DNA from: JANRKG01 sp033763635
Lineage (GTDB): Bacteria > Cyanobacteriota > Cyanobacteriia > GCF-001939115
Direction: 5' to 3'
NCBI GenBank assembly: GCA_033763635.1
Contig: JANRKG010000468.1
Location: forward strand, 1 to 10,976
Length of the DNA: 10,976 nucleotides
In this document: one piece after another, positions 1 to 6,194 of the stretch
Layout: each line of letters starts with the position of its first letter
Numbering within the stretch: position 1 is the first letter of the stretch
Translations under genes and position numbers: made by a program
The notes under the pieces: model-generated
Told to the model about the DNA's origin: nothing
The model's input: only the letters and a program-made list of their open reading frames with translations
Database searches by the model: none

Positions 1-55
1 CTGACTTTCTCGGACCTGGTAGGGGGGTAAGGGAGAAAAATCAGACTTCAGCAGA
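1..55. other. Short stretch downstream of the Nudix gene
   Basis: No gene is visible here. It holds an interrupted inverted repeat: CTGA at 1-4 with TTTCTC at 6-11, facing GAGAAA at 33-38 with TCAG at 41-44. On the minus strand this lies just after the Nudix stop codon and could form a hairpin that helps end the transcript. The sequence beyond it lies outside the window, so no following T-run can be checked. Weak evidence. Confidence 0.25.
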
Positions 56-493
56 CTAGGACTGACCATCAATAAAATCCAGCAACACCTTCTGATGACG
101 TTCTCCTAAGGGCCGAACCTGTCCGGCCCGTTCCGAATACCGATCGCCTCGACGAATATCTTCCACCGTCAGCAGTCCCATATCCCAACCTTCCGCCAGC
201 ACCAGAGTCTCTAGCCCAACCGTGAGAGGGGCATGAAACACATGGCGAACAACAGCCTCATCCTCATACGGAGCAAATTTTAGAATCTCCGGAGGCTCAT
301 AACCGATTTCCTCCTGTAACTCCCGTTGAACGGCAACTTCTGGGGTCTCCCCCAGTTCTACATGACCCCCAAATAACCCCCAAACTCCAGGGTAGGCAAT
401 TGTGGGAATGTTATCTCGCAACTGCATCAAAAATTGGTTCTCTCGATACAGGATGGCGATTGCCACAATTCGTTTTGTAGATTGATCAGTCAT
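56..493 (-). CDS. Nudix hydrolase
   Basis: A 145-residue cytosolic Nudix hydrolase, the normal length for a single-domain member. Such enzymes split nucleoside diphosphates linked to another group (X), releasing a phosphate-containing product with Mg2+ or Mn2+. The signature is complete at residues 43-65: G43, five residues, E49, seven residues, then R57-E58-L59-x-E61-E62-x-G64-Y65. The glutamates E58, E61 and E62 are the expected metal ligands. The strand before the box (residues 8-24) and the Gly-Gly turn at 42-43 fit the fold. The substrate cannot be told: the family covers oxidised dNTPs, ADP-ribose, NADH and others, and no subfamily motif stands out. The ATG at 491-493 follows the stop of the upstream lipoprotein gene by 5 nt, so the two are probably co-transcribed and perhaps translationally coupled, since no clear Shine-Dalgarno is seen. 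Confidence 0.9.
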   Translation of the reverse strand: MTDQSTKRIVAIAILYRENQFLMQLRDNIPTIAYPGVWGLFGGHVELGETPEVAVQRELQEEIGYEPPEILKFAPYEDEAVVRHVFHAPLTVGLETLVLAEGWDMGLLTVEDIRRGDRYSERAGQVRPLGERHQKVLLDFIDGQS

Positions 494-498
494 GAATT

Positions 499-951
499 TT
501 AGGGAGATGAAGGTTGGGGACTGGGACGAACCACACTTTCCTGTTCTTCGAGATAGATTTCTCTCATTCTTTGATTGTCAACCGTAACCTGTTGGTAGCG
601 AACCTTCCCCCGCACGACGATCGGTGTCCCGATCGCAGGAGCTTGTTGAGTTGTCAATACCCAGATAGCCCCCGTTCCATCCTGAAGCTCATAAGCTCGA
701 CTTCCTAGAAACGGCACCTGTTTTCCCACTTGCCCCTGTAAATTCACAAGCGTACCGTTGGATTGGGCTGGGGATAAATCCCGAATGGCGGTAATGGGGC
801 TACTGGGTTGCGGTTCGCTCAAAGGAACTCCTGAACCTGTATGGTCATCCGATCGCGCAACAACCCCACAGCCCAGCAGTCCAATTAGGGGAATCATTGC
901 CCACAAGGTTCGAGGAGGGCAAGTTCGAGGAGGGTTAAGTAAAGCTTTCAT
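499..951 (-). CDS. Small OB-fold lipoprotein
   Basis: A 150-residue protein with an N-terminal lipoprotein signal: a basic start, a hydrophobic run from about residue 18, and the lipobox L25-L26-G27-C28. C28 would be lipid-modified after cleavage, placing the protein on the periplasmic side of a membrane. A low-complexity Ser/Pro linker follows (about 33-55). Residues about 66-140 look like a small beta-barrel of the OB-fold type, with the pattern V-x-L-x-G-x-V, then Y-E-L-Q-D-G-T-G-x-I-W-V, then G-T-P-I-V-V-R-G-K-V. Such exported OB domains are common in cyanobacteria, but their ligands are mostly unknown. Residues 7-11 and 12-16 (PPRTC, PPRTL) repeat because of an in-frame 15-nt duplication at 908-937. 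It is first in a two-gene unit with the Nudix gene. The biochemical role is unknown; lipoprotein and OB-fold calls are from pattern only. Confidence 0.75.
   Translation of the reverse strand: MKALLNPPRTCPPRTLWAMIPLIGLLGCGVVARSDDHTGSGVPLSEPQPSSPITAIRDLSPAQSNGTLVNLQGQVGKQVPFLGSRAYELQDGTGAIWVLTTQQAPAIGTPIVVRGKVRYQQVTVDNQRMREIYLEEQESVVRPSPQPSSP
908..937 (-). repeat. 15-nt tandem duplication in lipoprotein gene start
   Basis: GTTCGAGGAGGG occurs at 908-919 and again at 923-934, a period of 15 nt. It is in frame and gives two PPRT[C/L] pentapeptides before the signal's hydrophobic core. It lengthens the basic n-region and adds a second cysteine (C11), which is not in a lipobox. Confidence 0.8.
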
Positions 952-1134
952 AATGATTCAACTGCTTTCCTGCAACCAATCATGACATGTCTACCGCAGC
1001 CCAGGAGCCTACTTTTAGCGCAACTTCAATCACGACACAGATTCAATAACAAAGATTCAACAAGGGTTGCAGCAAGTTTCAATTTGCGACACTATATAAA
1101 GCCGTTGCCCCTTAGCGTTAACACAAAACGTTGA

Positions 1135-1160
1135 TACTGGTTGAGATAACTGGTTGAGAT
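1135..1160 (+). repeat. Two 13-bp direct repeats upstream of folD
   Basis: ACTGGTTGAGAT is present at 1136-1147 and again at 1149-1160, giving two adjacent units with a 13-bp period. It lies about 130 nt before folD and about 40 nt after the AT-rich candidate -10 box. Tandem direct repeats of this size can be binding sites for a dimeric regulator, but no known consensus is matched. Function is inference. Confidence 0.5.
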
Positions 1161-1271
1161 TAAACGTTTTCATTCGGCTTCAGTAAACCGGATGAGTCGA
1201 TCAAGCAAGTTCTTGCAGGGGAAACCTCTCGTGGGGAACTCTGCCCCCGACTAATCTAACGTAAATTCACT

Positions 1272-1285
1272 GGAATTCAAATTCC
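1272..1285 (+). promoter_or_regulatory. Inverted repeat abutting the folD start codon
   Basis: GGAATT (1272-1277), a CA spacer and AATTCC (1280-1285) form a perfect 6-bp inverted repeat that ends 1 nt before the folD ATG. It occupies the place of the ribosome binding site and no separate Shine-Dalgarno is visible. In RNA the hairpin would hold the initiation region. Its stem is AU-rich with a 2-nt loop, so it may be weak or fortuitous. Confidence 0.35.
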
Positions 1286-1286
1286 T

Positions 1287-2177
1287 ATGACATCTAAGAC
1301 TGCCCAGATTCTTGATGGCAAAGCCCTGGCCCAGGCAATTCAGACCGATCTGGCAACCCAAATTCAGGGGATTCAGCCCCAGATCGGTCGCCCCCCCGGT
1401 CTGGCGGTTCTGATGGTTGGAGACAATCCTGCCAGTGCTGTCTATGTCCGTAATAAGGAACGGGCCTGTGAAAAAGTGGGGATTGCCTCCTACGGTCGTC
1501 ACTTTCCAACGGAAACCTCCCAGGAGGAACTAGCGGAAACGATCCACAAATTGAACCAGGACGATCGCGTTGATGGCATTCTGATCCAGCTTCCCCTGCC
1601 TGACCATCTGGATTCGGTCTATCTCCTGAATCAGCTAGACCCCGATAAGGATGCGGACGGCCTACATCCGGTCAATCTGGGGCGACTGGTGCGGGGAGAA
1701 CCGGGGTTACGGAGTTGTACCCCCGCTGGCGTGATGCGTATCCTTGAAGCCTATCAAATTAATCCTAGCGGCAAACACGCTGTTGTGGTGGGGCGGAGCA
1801 TTTTAGTGGGAAAACCCGCTGCCCTGATGTTGCTAGAGGCCAATGCAACGGTGACGATCGCCCATTCTCGCACCCCCGACTTGGCGGCGATTATCCGGAC
1901 TGCCGATATTTTGGTGGCAGCAGTCGGGCGGGCAGAGTTAATTACTGCCGAAATGGTGAAACCGGGAGCCACCGTGATCGATGTCGGGATCAATCGGGTC
2001 ACGGGGGAAGACGGTCAATCTCGGTTAGTTGGCGATGTACACTTTGATTCTGTGCGAACGGTGGCAGATTTCCTGACCCCCGTTCCCGGTGGGGTGGGAG
2101 CGATGACCGTTGCCATGTTACTGAGCAACACCGTCCAGAGCTATGTGTCGCGATGCACCCCAACCCCCGTAGAATAA
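1287..2177 (+). CDS. folD: Bifunctional methylene-THF dehydrogenase/cyclohydrolase FolD
   Basis: A complete 296-residue FolD. It oxidises 5,10-methylene-tetrahydrofolate with NADP+ to 5,10-methenyl-THF and hydrolyses this to 10-formyl-THF, supplying one-carbon units for purines and formyl-Met-tRNA in the cytosol. Motifs in order: Y53-V-x-x-K57 with the catalytic lysine, QLPLP at 101-105, D-A-D-G-L-H-P at 122-128, C-T-P-A-G at 144-148, the nucleotide-binding G-R-S-x-x-V-G-K-P at 169-177, a second Rossmann stretch A-D-I-L-V-A-A-V-G at 206-214, G-A-T-V-I-D-V-G-I-N at 227-236, G-D-V at 249-251, and P-G-G-V-G-A-M-T at 267-274. Length is at the upper end of normal, with a few extra C-terminal residues. 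The stop is 26 nt before the chosen crtE start, so folD and crtE are probably one transcript. Confidence 0.97.
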   Translation: MTSKTAQILDGKALAQAIQTDLATQIQGIQPQIGRPPGLAVLMVGDNPASAVYVRNKERACEKVGIASYGRHFPTETSQEELAETIHKLNQDDRVDGILIQLPLPDHLDSVYLLNQLDPDKDADGLHPVNLGRLVRGEPGLRSCTPAGVMRILEAYQINPSGKHAVVVGRSILVGKPAALMLLEANATVTIAHSRTPDLAAIIRTADILVAAVGRAELITAEMVKPGATVIDVGINRVTGEDGQSRLVGDVHFDSVRTVADFLTPVPGGVGAMTVAMLLSNTVQSYVSRCTPTPVE

Positions 2178-2203
2178 GTAAAGTTGATGGAGAAGAGCTT
2201 GAG

Positions 2204-3166
2204 ATGACCAGTTCAAGGGACCAGGGAACCGCCCTCATTAACAACAAACAATCACCAAACTCAAAGGGTGCCGACTCCCAGAGTTTTGATCTGGCAAGCT
2301 ATCTGGCCGATCGCCGCACCCAGGTTGAAGTAGCTCTGGAGCGATCGATGCCCGTGGTCTACCCCGATAAAATCTATGAGTCCATGCGCTATTCCCTGAT
2401 GGCAGGGGGGAAACGGCTCCGACCGATTCTGTGTCTGGCGACCTGCGAACTGATGGGGGGGACGATCGACATGGCAATCCCCACCGCCTGTGCCCTGGAA
2501 ATGATCCATACGATGTCACTAATTCATGACGATCTTCCAGCGATGGATAATGACGACTATCGCCGGGGGCGACTCACGAACCATAAGGTCTATGGGGAAG
2601 ACATTGCCATTCTCGCGGGGGATGGGTTGCTGGCCTACGCCTTTGAATTTGTTGCCACTGAAACCCGAAATGTGGAAGCCACTCGCCTCTTGAAAGTGGT
2701 TGCTCGTTTAGGCCGTGCCGTTGGAGCGGCTGGGTTGGTGGGGGGGCAGGTGGTTGACCTGGAATGTGAAGGCAACGCGGATGTTTCTCTGGAAACCCTG
2801 AATTTTATCCACACTCACAAAACGGCTGCCTTGCTGGAAGCTTCGGTGGTATCGGGCGCGATCCTGGCAGGGGCGACGGATGAAGATGTACAACGCCTGA
2901 CCAACTACGCCCAGGATATTGGACTGGCTTTCCAAATTGTGGATGACATTCTGGACATTACCTCAACCCAGGAAGAACTCGGTAAAACGGTCGGGAAAGA
3001 TCTGCGTGCCCAAAAAGCGACTTATCCCAAGTTTTGGGGCTTGGAAGCATCCCGTGAACGGGCAGCCCAACTCATCGAATCTGCAAAATCCGAGTTAGCT
3101 TCCTATGGCGATCGGGCTGAACCCCTCTGCTCTCTGGCAGATTTCATTATCGCCCGCACCTATTAA
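2204..3166 (+). CDS. crtE: Geranylgeranyl diphosphate synthase CrtE
   Basis: A 320-residue short-chain trans-prenyltransferase. It adds isopentenyl diphosphate to allylic primers to make C20 geranylgeranyl diphosphate, precursor of carotenoids, the chlorophyll phytyl chain, tocopherol and phylloquinone. Motifs: G-G-K-R-L-R-P at 68-74, the first aspartate-rich motif D109-D-L-P-A-M-D115 with the two-residue insertion of bacterial GGPP synthases, G-Q-V-V-D-L at 181-186, H-K-T at 205-207, and the second motif D247-D-I-L-D251 followed by K-D at 265-266. Both metal-binding motifs are intact. The start at 2204 is chosen because a GGAGAAGAG Shine-Dalgarno lies at 2189-2197; an upstream in-frame ATG at 2153 would overlap folD by 25 nt and has no such signal. 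The first 27 residues are polar and probably disordered. GGPP rather than farnesyl diphosphate as product is inferred from family resemblance and the cyanobacterial context. Confidence 0.95.
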   Translation: MTSSRDQGTALINNKQSPNSKGADSQSFDLASYLADRRTQVEVALERSMPVVYPDKIYESMRYSLMAGGKRLRPILCLATCELMGGTIDMAIPTACALEMIHTMSLIHDDLPAMDNDDYRRGRLTNHKVYGEDIAILAGDGLLAYAFEFVATETRNVEATRLLKVVARLGRAVGAAGLVGGQVVDLECEGNADVSLETLNFIHTHKTAALLEASVVSGAILAGATDEDVQRLTNYAQDIGLAFQIVDDILDITSTQEELGKTVGKDLRAQKATYPKFWGLEASRERAAQLIESAKSELASYGDRAEPLCSLADFIIARTY

Positions 3167-3252
3167 GGTGATTCGACCCTGGAGCCTCTTAAGATTGGCA
3201 GTTTTAACTTTAGGTGTGTTGGATTGTTTTGAAAACCGCTGTACCGAGAGAC

Positions 3253-3708
3253 ATGCAGGACTTTGGCGATATTTTCCACAATCAGGTCTTGATCATTGCG
3301 ATCACCGCCAGTCTAGTTGCTCAGAGCATCAAGCTGGTCGTAGATGTGGTGAAAAACCACAAACTGAATCTGCGGATTCTGGTAGACACGGGGGGAATGC
3401 CCAGTTCCCACTCTGCCCTGGTGACGGCTCTGGCAACGGGTGTTGGGCAAACGATGGGATGGTCTAGCACTGAATTTGCGATTGCCTGTTTGTTTGCGGC
3501 GATCGTGATGTACGACGCAGCGGGGGTCCGGCAGGCGGCGGGTAAACAGGCCCGCATTCTTAACCAAATTATTGACGAGTTCTTCCGCGAGAACCACCAG
3601 TTCAATGAAGATCGGTTAAAAGAACTACTGGGTCATACGCCTGTGCAGGTGATCGCAGGATCAGCGCTGGGGGTTGCTATCTCGTGTCTGGCAGCACGAA
3701 CCTATTAG
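3253..3708 (+). CDS. DUF212 divergent PAP2 family membrane protein
   Basis: A 151-residue membrane protein of the DUF212 (divergent PAP2, acid-phosphatase-related) family found in cyanobacteria, plants and firmicutes. Hydrophobic segments lie at about 12-32, 54-68, 75-92 and 130-148. Relics of PAP2 phosphatase motifs are visible: K34-x6-R41, P50-S51-S52-H53 and R121-x6-H128-x3-Q132. The last position is normally Asp, so either the catalytic triad is altered or the chemistry differs. Y87-D-A-A-G-V-R-Q-A-A-G-K-Q-A is the family signature. The ATG at 3253 is chosen over one at 3214 because M-Q-D-F-G-D is, from memory, the usual beginning of cyanobacterial members, and a GAGAG stands just before it. 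It follows crtE by 86 nt. A role in prenyl-phosphate dephosphorylation is attractive from context but unproven. Confidence 0.88.
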   Translation: MQDFGDIFHNQVLIIAITASLVAQSIKLVVDVVKNHKLNLRILVDTGGMPSSHSALVTALATGVGQTMGWSSTEFAIACLFAAIVMYDAAGVRQAAGKQARILNQIIDEFFRENHQFNEDRLKELLGHTPVQVIAGSALGVAISCLAARTY

Positions 3709-3734
3709 GAGATTTCTAGAAAACAATTTCTCCG

Positions 3735-3786
3735 CTGGCTTCGGCTTTGCTCAACCAGCAACCGTGCCCTGAGCGTAGTCGAAGGG
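3735..3786. repeat. Dispersed palindromic repeat in convergent spacer
   Basis: CTTCGGCTTTGCTCAACC at 3739-3756 is an imperfect inverted copy of CCCTGAGCGTAGTCGAAGGG at 3767-3786. The second arm belongs to a short palindromic sequence (CCCTGAGCG.AGTCGAAGGG) that I know as very common between genes in cyanobacteria and some other bacteria. A second inverted pair, GCTGG at 3734-3738 with CCAGC at 3755-3759, sits inside. It lies between the convergent DUF212 and DUF3095 genes (the 112-nt spacer 3709-3820), where its hairpin could aid termination in both directions. Confidence 0.7.
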
Positions 3787-3820
3787 TAGCCTATTGGTAA
3801 ACTCTTTTCAAAAAATCGCC

Positions 3821-4966
3821 TTAAGATTCGCCTTTGACCTGGGCCTTTAGTTCCTTTGCTGCCAGGGCATACCCGCCATCGGCTGCATCAATCAAATGAA
3901 CTTCCTCCCGCAACCCGATCGAGCAGGTGATCAGGGCGTATTGAGTTGTGTGTGTGCCGTAGAAAATTTGTCCTTGCTGCCGAAGCATCTCCAGGGAGGC
4001 TCTCAGTTTCTCTCTCTGCGGTTGCTGACAGGCCAGGGTCATCTTGAGGGCACCGTCGAATTTTTTATAGTCGCTTAAAAGCACAGACATGCGATTGACG
4101 GGATTCAGGCGATTGGGAAGCCGATTGAGAATTGACAGAAATACTTTCAGGAGTGGTTGAAATGCTGTTTTCCAGATACGAACATTCGCCATCTGCATCA
4201 GGCGGATGTGGTCTACGTTACGATTGGGTCTTAACTGGCTCAGCATGACTGGATGAAGATTCCGAAATTCCCCTAATTCTTGACGAATCAGGGTTAGAAC
4301 GTTGCTGTAAATCTTGCTTTGTATTCCCAGATCTGGATCACGAGCTTTCACAATCAAACTGAGAATTTCGTCTTTGGAAGCCAGAACCGGGCTGAAGGGA
4401 CATAACAATCCCGTAAAATCTGGTGGCATCTGAGGTTCATAGGGTTCTCCTACCAGATAGGTGGAAGGGTTGCCTTGTTTTCCCTTTAGCAAATTTTCAG
4501 CATAATCGATGCCATCTCCCGCCACAAAAACCTGCTCATACCGAGCCGCAATTCGCTGTTTGGCAACCTTGAGGACTTGTTCTGCCTGGTACAGAACGCG
4601 AATCGGAATCACACCACAGCGCAGATGGAAGTCAAAAGTATCTTTCGCTAACCGCTGATTTGCCACCAGGACATCCTTCACTGCCCCCACGATCGACGGA
4701 GGGACAAACATCGTAACCCCATCTCCACCAAACAAAAACGGAATTTGAATCGAGCGATCGATATTTTTAATCGCAGTTAGGGCCAGCACTGCAACAATGT
4801 TGACCTCCTTATACTGTCCTGCCTCGATCGCCTGCGTGGAGTTGACCACATCTGTCATTACCACATACCAATCTTCTGGTAATGGATGATAGGAGTGAAA
4901 GTTAGTAAATTTTTCAAAATGACGAAAGTGAGGCAGACGATTGTAGAAATACGTGCTGGTTGCCAT
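3821..4966 (-). CDS. DUF3095 family protein, cyclase-like N-terminal domain
   Basis: A 381-residue soluble protein that I recognise as DUF3095. No signal peptide or clear membrane span is seen. The N-terminal half resembles the catalytic fold of class III nucleotide cyclases and GGDEF enzymes: W33-Y-V-V-M-T-D39-V-V-N-S-T44 matches the first metal-binding Asp motif with its Ser-Thr, and F77-L-F-G-G-D82-G-V-T-M-F matches the second Asp hairpin. H114-L-R-C-G-V resembles the later H-x-R-x-G strand. Residues about 200-381 form a separate alpha/beta part of unknown role. Whether it makes a cyclic nucleotide, only binds one, or is a dead relative cannot be told here. It follows crr6 on the same strand with a 51-nt gap and may share its transcript. 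No Shine-Dalgarno precedes the ATG at 4964-4966. Confidence 0.85.
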   Translation of the reverse strand: MATSTYFYNRLPHFRHFEKFTNFHSYHPLPEDWYVVMTDVVNSTQAIEAGQYKEVNIVAVLALTAIKNIDRSIQIPFLFGGDGVTMFVPPSIVGAVKDVLVANQRLAKDTFDFHLRCGVIPIRVLYQAEQVLKVAKQRIAARYEQVFVAGDGIDYAENLLKGKQGNPSTYLVGEPYEPQMPPDFTGLLCPFSPVLASKDEILSLIVKARDPDLGIQSKIYSNVLTLIRQELGEFRNLHPVMLSQLRPNRNVDHIRLMQMANVRIWKTAFQPLLKVFLSILNRLPNRLNPVNRMSVLLSDYKKFDGALKMTLACQQPQREKLRASLEMLRQQGQIFYGTHTTQYALITCSIGLREEVHLIDAADGGYALAAKELKAQVKGES

Positions 4967-5017
4967 GTTGTTGAAAACTGCACCGTGCTTTTCTACTATC
5001 TACCAGATAAATTAGGT

Positions 5018-5497
5018 TTACCCGCCGATCGCCTCAAAAAACTCATCTTCCAGGTCATACCCCAGCATTTGGGCCATTGACTTCAATCGAGAACGGCCCT
5101 CGATGCCCTGCTGCCTCATCCAATCCATCAGCACGAACACCTTTTGCATCACAAAGATCTCCAGCGCTTCGGGGTTGTAGGCGATCCCCTCCTTGGGCGA
5201 GAACTGATGGGGGACGAGCATCGCAGCGTAGCGGGCCAGTTCTCCCGCTTTCCAGTCTAATAAAAAGGGAATCCAGGGATAAACAGTGTCCAACCGAATA
5301 AACCACAGGCGAATCTCCGGGATCTCGGAAAGTTCACGGGGATCGCTGGCTTCACGGGGGTACTCAATCTGAAACTGGAGTTGCTGTTCCTGCTTGGCGA
5401 TCGTGCCTGTTTGGAACCAAGTCTCGATCACCTGTTGAATCGGGGTCAGATCCAGGGTGTTGATCGTGGAGGCATTGAGGACGATCGAAGTTGGCAT
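5018..5497 (-). CDS. crr6: CRR6 family NDH-1 (NdhI) maturation factor
   Basis: A 159-residue soluble protein of the CRR6 (chlororespiratory reduction 6, DUF1817) family, known from cyanobacteria and chloroplasts. In both, CRR6 is needed to assemble the NAD(P)H dehydrogenase-like complex NDH-1, acting in maturation of the iron-sulphur subunit NdhI; it is not part of the final complex. The signatures are intact: D52-P-R-E-L-S-E-I-P-E-I-R-L-W-F-x-R-L-D70, Y73-P-W-x-P-F-L-L-D-W81, then G85-E-L-A-R-Y-A-A-M-L-V-P-H-Q-F-S and E103-G-I-x-Y-N-P-E-A-L-E-I-F-V-M-x-K119. Length is normal. It is probably the first gene of a transcript that continues into DUF3095. The ATG at 5495-5497 lacks a visible Shine-Dalgarno. 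A promoter must lie in the long gene-free region above 5498, but I could not place one. Confidence 0.93.
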   Translation of the reverse strand: MPTSIVLNASTINTLDLTPIQQVIETWFQTGTIAKQEQQLQFQIEYPREASDPRELSEIPEIRLWFIRLDTVYPWIPFLLDWKAGELARYAAMLVPHQFSPKEGIAYNPEALEIFVMQKVFVLMDWMRQQGIEGRSRLKSMAQMLGYDLEDEFFEAIGG

Positions 5498-5509
5498 GGT
5501 AAGAAATGT

Positions 5510-5551
5510 CAGAATACGGAAGTCAGAATACAGAAGCCAGAATACAGGAGT
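5510..5551. repeat. Six tandem heptamers (short tandem repeats)
   Basis: Six 7-nt units run head to tail: CAGAATA, CGGAAGT, CAGAATA, CAGAAGC, CAGAATA, CAGGAGT. Alternate units match best, so the array can also be read as three 14-mers. Short tandemly repeated heptamers of this kind are a known feature of filamentous cyanobacterial genomes. It starts 13 nt before the crr6 start codon, so it probably lies in the crr6 leader or promoter. Confidence 0.75.
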
Positions 5552-5846
5552 TGGGGATCAAAATCATCCCACAATATTTCCCTGGTTTCCATTAGGGAAG
5601 TTTGGGCAAGTTTTTTGGAGCGAATTCAATTTGGGTTTATACATCGTAATGTTTCTAATCTCACCCATTCCTGTCCTCTTTTACGAAAGGCATTGAATGT
5701 TTCAATCGCTTAACTTAGGGCAGTATCCCGATTAGAGGCATTTGTTATCCATCGCTCTTATGAGAAATGCGCGTGTTCCAAACAACAATTCTTCACTGAA
5801 GCGATAAAAAGCGATCGTGAGTAGAATTCAGAGGACTCTTAAATAA

Positions 5847-5893
5847 TGTAAAGCCTTTACAGTGCCCATGCCTTATTTTGTAAAGCTTTTACA
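5847..5893. promoter_or_regulatory. Pair of 15-bp palindromes, likely operator sites
   Basis: TGTAAAGCCTTTACA at 5847-5861 is a perfect palindrome about one central base. TGTAAAGCTTTTACA at 5879-5893 differs from it by one base and keeps 6-bp arms. Their centres are 32 bp apart, close to three helical turns, so two bound dimers would sit on the same face of the DNA. This is the layout expected of a cooperative regulator site. They do not fit NtcA (GTA-N8-TAC), RpaB direct repeats or a Fur box. The possible acyltransferase promoter begins 14 bp to the right. Which gene is regulated is not certain. Confidence 0.6.
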
Positions 5894-6024
5894 GATTGCA
5901 AGCCAACTTGCGATGGAGGTTCAAGAAATCCTATGAACCAAAGATTCAGCCAGACAATTCAACCAACCGTGTAGACACACAGTTCAGGAAACCATTTAGA
6001 CAATCTTTCTAGGAGTGACAGTCA

Positions 6025-6140
6025 AGGCTTGCGGACGGTTCAGCCTCTCTTTTGCATGGGGTGCCGACCTTGCCGATAACTGCAAAATAGCGTTTGACCC
6101 TTCTTAAAGGTCAACTGACGGGTTTTGAAAGTCCATCAGT
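6025..6140 (+). promoter_or_regulatory. Hairpin-rich leader before the acyltransferase gene
   Basis: Four successive inverted repeats: AGGCT/AGCCT (6025-6029, 6042-6046); TTTTGCA/TGCAAAA (6050-6056, 6081-6087) with a 24-nt G/C-rich loop containing GGT-GCCG-ACC; TTGACC/GGTCAA (6094-6099, 6109-6114) with a 9-nt loop; and ACTGA/TCAGT (6114-6118, 6136-6140). Together they would give a folded 5' leader ending about 55 nt before the start codon. No T-run follows the third stem, so it is not a standard attenuator. I checked it by memory against c-di-GMP, c-di-AMP, cobalamin, TPP and glutamine riboswitches and saw no match. Individual stems are short and could be chance. Confidence 0.4.
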
Positions 6141-6194
6141 CCGATTGTTGCGTCTATTTGCCACTCCATCCCTTTTATTTTTGGAGAGGAAATA

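Larger units (their letters stand above)
952..1286. other. Divergent intergenic region, lipoprotein gene / folD
   Basis: This 335-nt spacer holds no credible gene. It must carry promoters for both the minus-strand lipoprotein-Nudix pair and plus-strand folD. A weak folD promoter candidate is TTGCAG at 1067-1072 with TATATA at 1093-1098, but the 20-nt spacing is too long to be convincing. Other structure: a 13-bp tandem repeat at 1135-1160, AAACGTTT (a perfect palindrome) at 1162-1169, GCAAG-TT-CTTGC at 1205-1216, and an inverted repeat against the folD start codon at 1272-1285. Confidence 0.6.
5498..6194. other. 697-nt gene-free region between crr6 and acyltransferase
   Basis: No credible gene is present; open frames here have no family resemblance. 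From left to right it holds heptamer repeats (5510-5551), ATTGAA-TGT-TTCAAT (5692-5706), a pair of 15-bp palindromes (5847-5893), a possible plus-strand promoter TTGCGA at 5908-5913 with TATGAA at 5932-5937 (18-nt spacing), a run of hairpins (6025-6140), and a strong Shine-Dalgarno at 6183-6190. It divides the minus-strand crr6 unit from the plus-strand acyltransferase and must contain both promoters. The proposed promoter would give a leader of about 250 nt. Confidence 0.6.

Noticed and set aside
2153..2203. Earlier ATG for crtE giving 17 extra residues
   Set aside because: Overlaps folD by 25 nt and has no Shine-Dalgarno, whereas the ATG at 2204 has one.
3105..3467. Plus-strand open frame spanning the crtE end and the DUF212 start
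   Set aside because: Out of frame with both genes, which are each strongly supported by motifs.
3146..3708. CrtE and DUF212 both end in A-R-T-Y followed by a stop, with similar DNA
   Set aside because: Only about 11 similar bases; upstream sequence is unrelated, so this is most likely coincidence and not a duplication or shared tag.
5681..5710. ATTGAA-TGT-TTCAAT resembling part of a CRISPR repeat
   Set aside because: Only one copy, no spacers and no array; no cas genes in the window.
5381..5713. Plus-strand open frames overlapping the crr6 start and heptamer repeats
   Set aside because: Antisense to the well-supported crr6 gene; much of the translation is of repeat DNA.
5847..5893. NtcA binding sites
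   Set aside because: NtcA needs GTA-N8-TAC; both palindromes have GTA-N7-TAC.
6025..6140. Known riboswitch in the acyltransferase leader
   Set aside because: Conserved core bases of the c-di-GMP, c-di-AMP, cobalamin, TPP and glutamine classes were not found, so only an unknown structured leader is reported.
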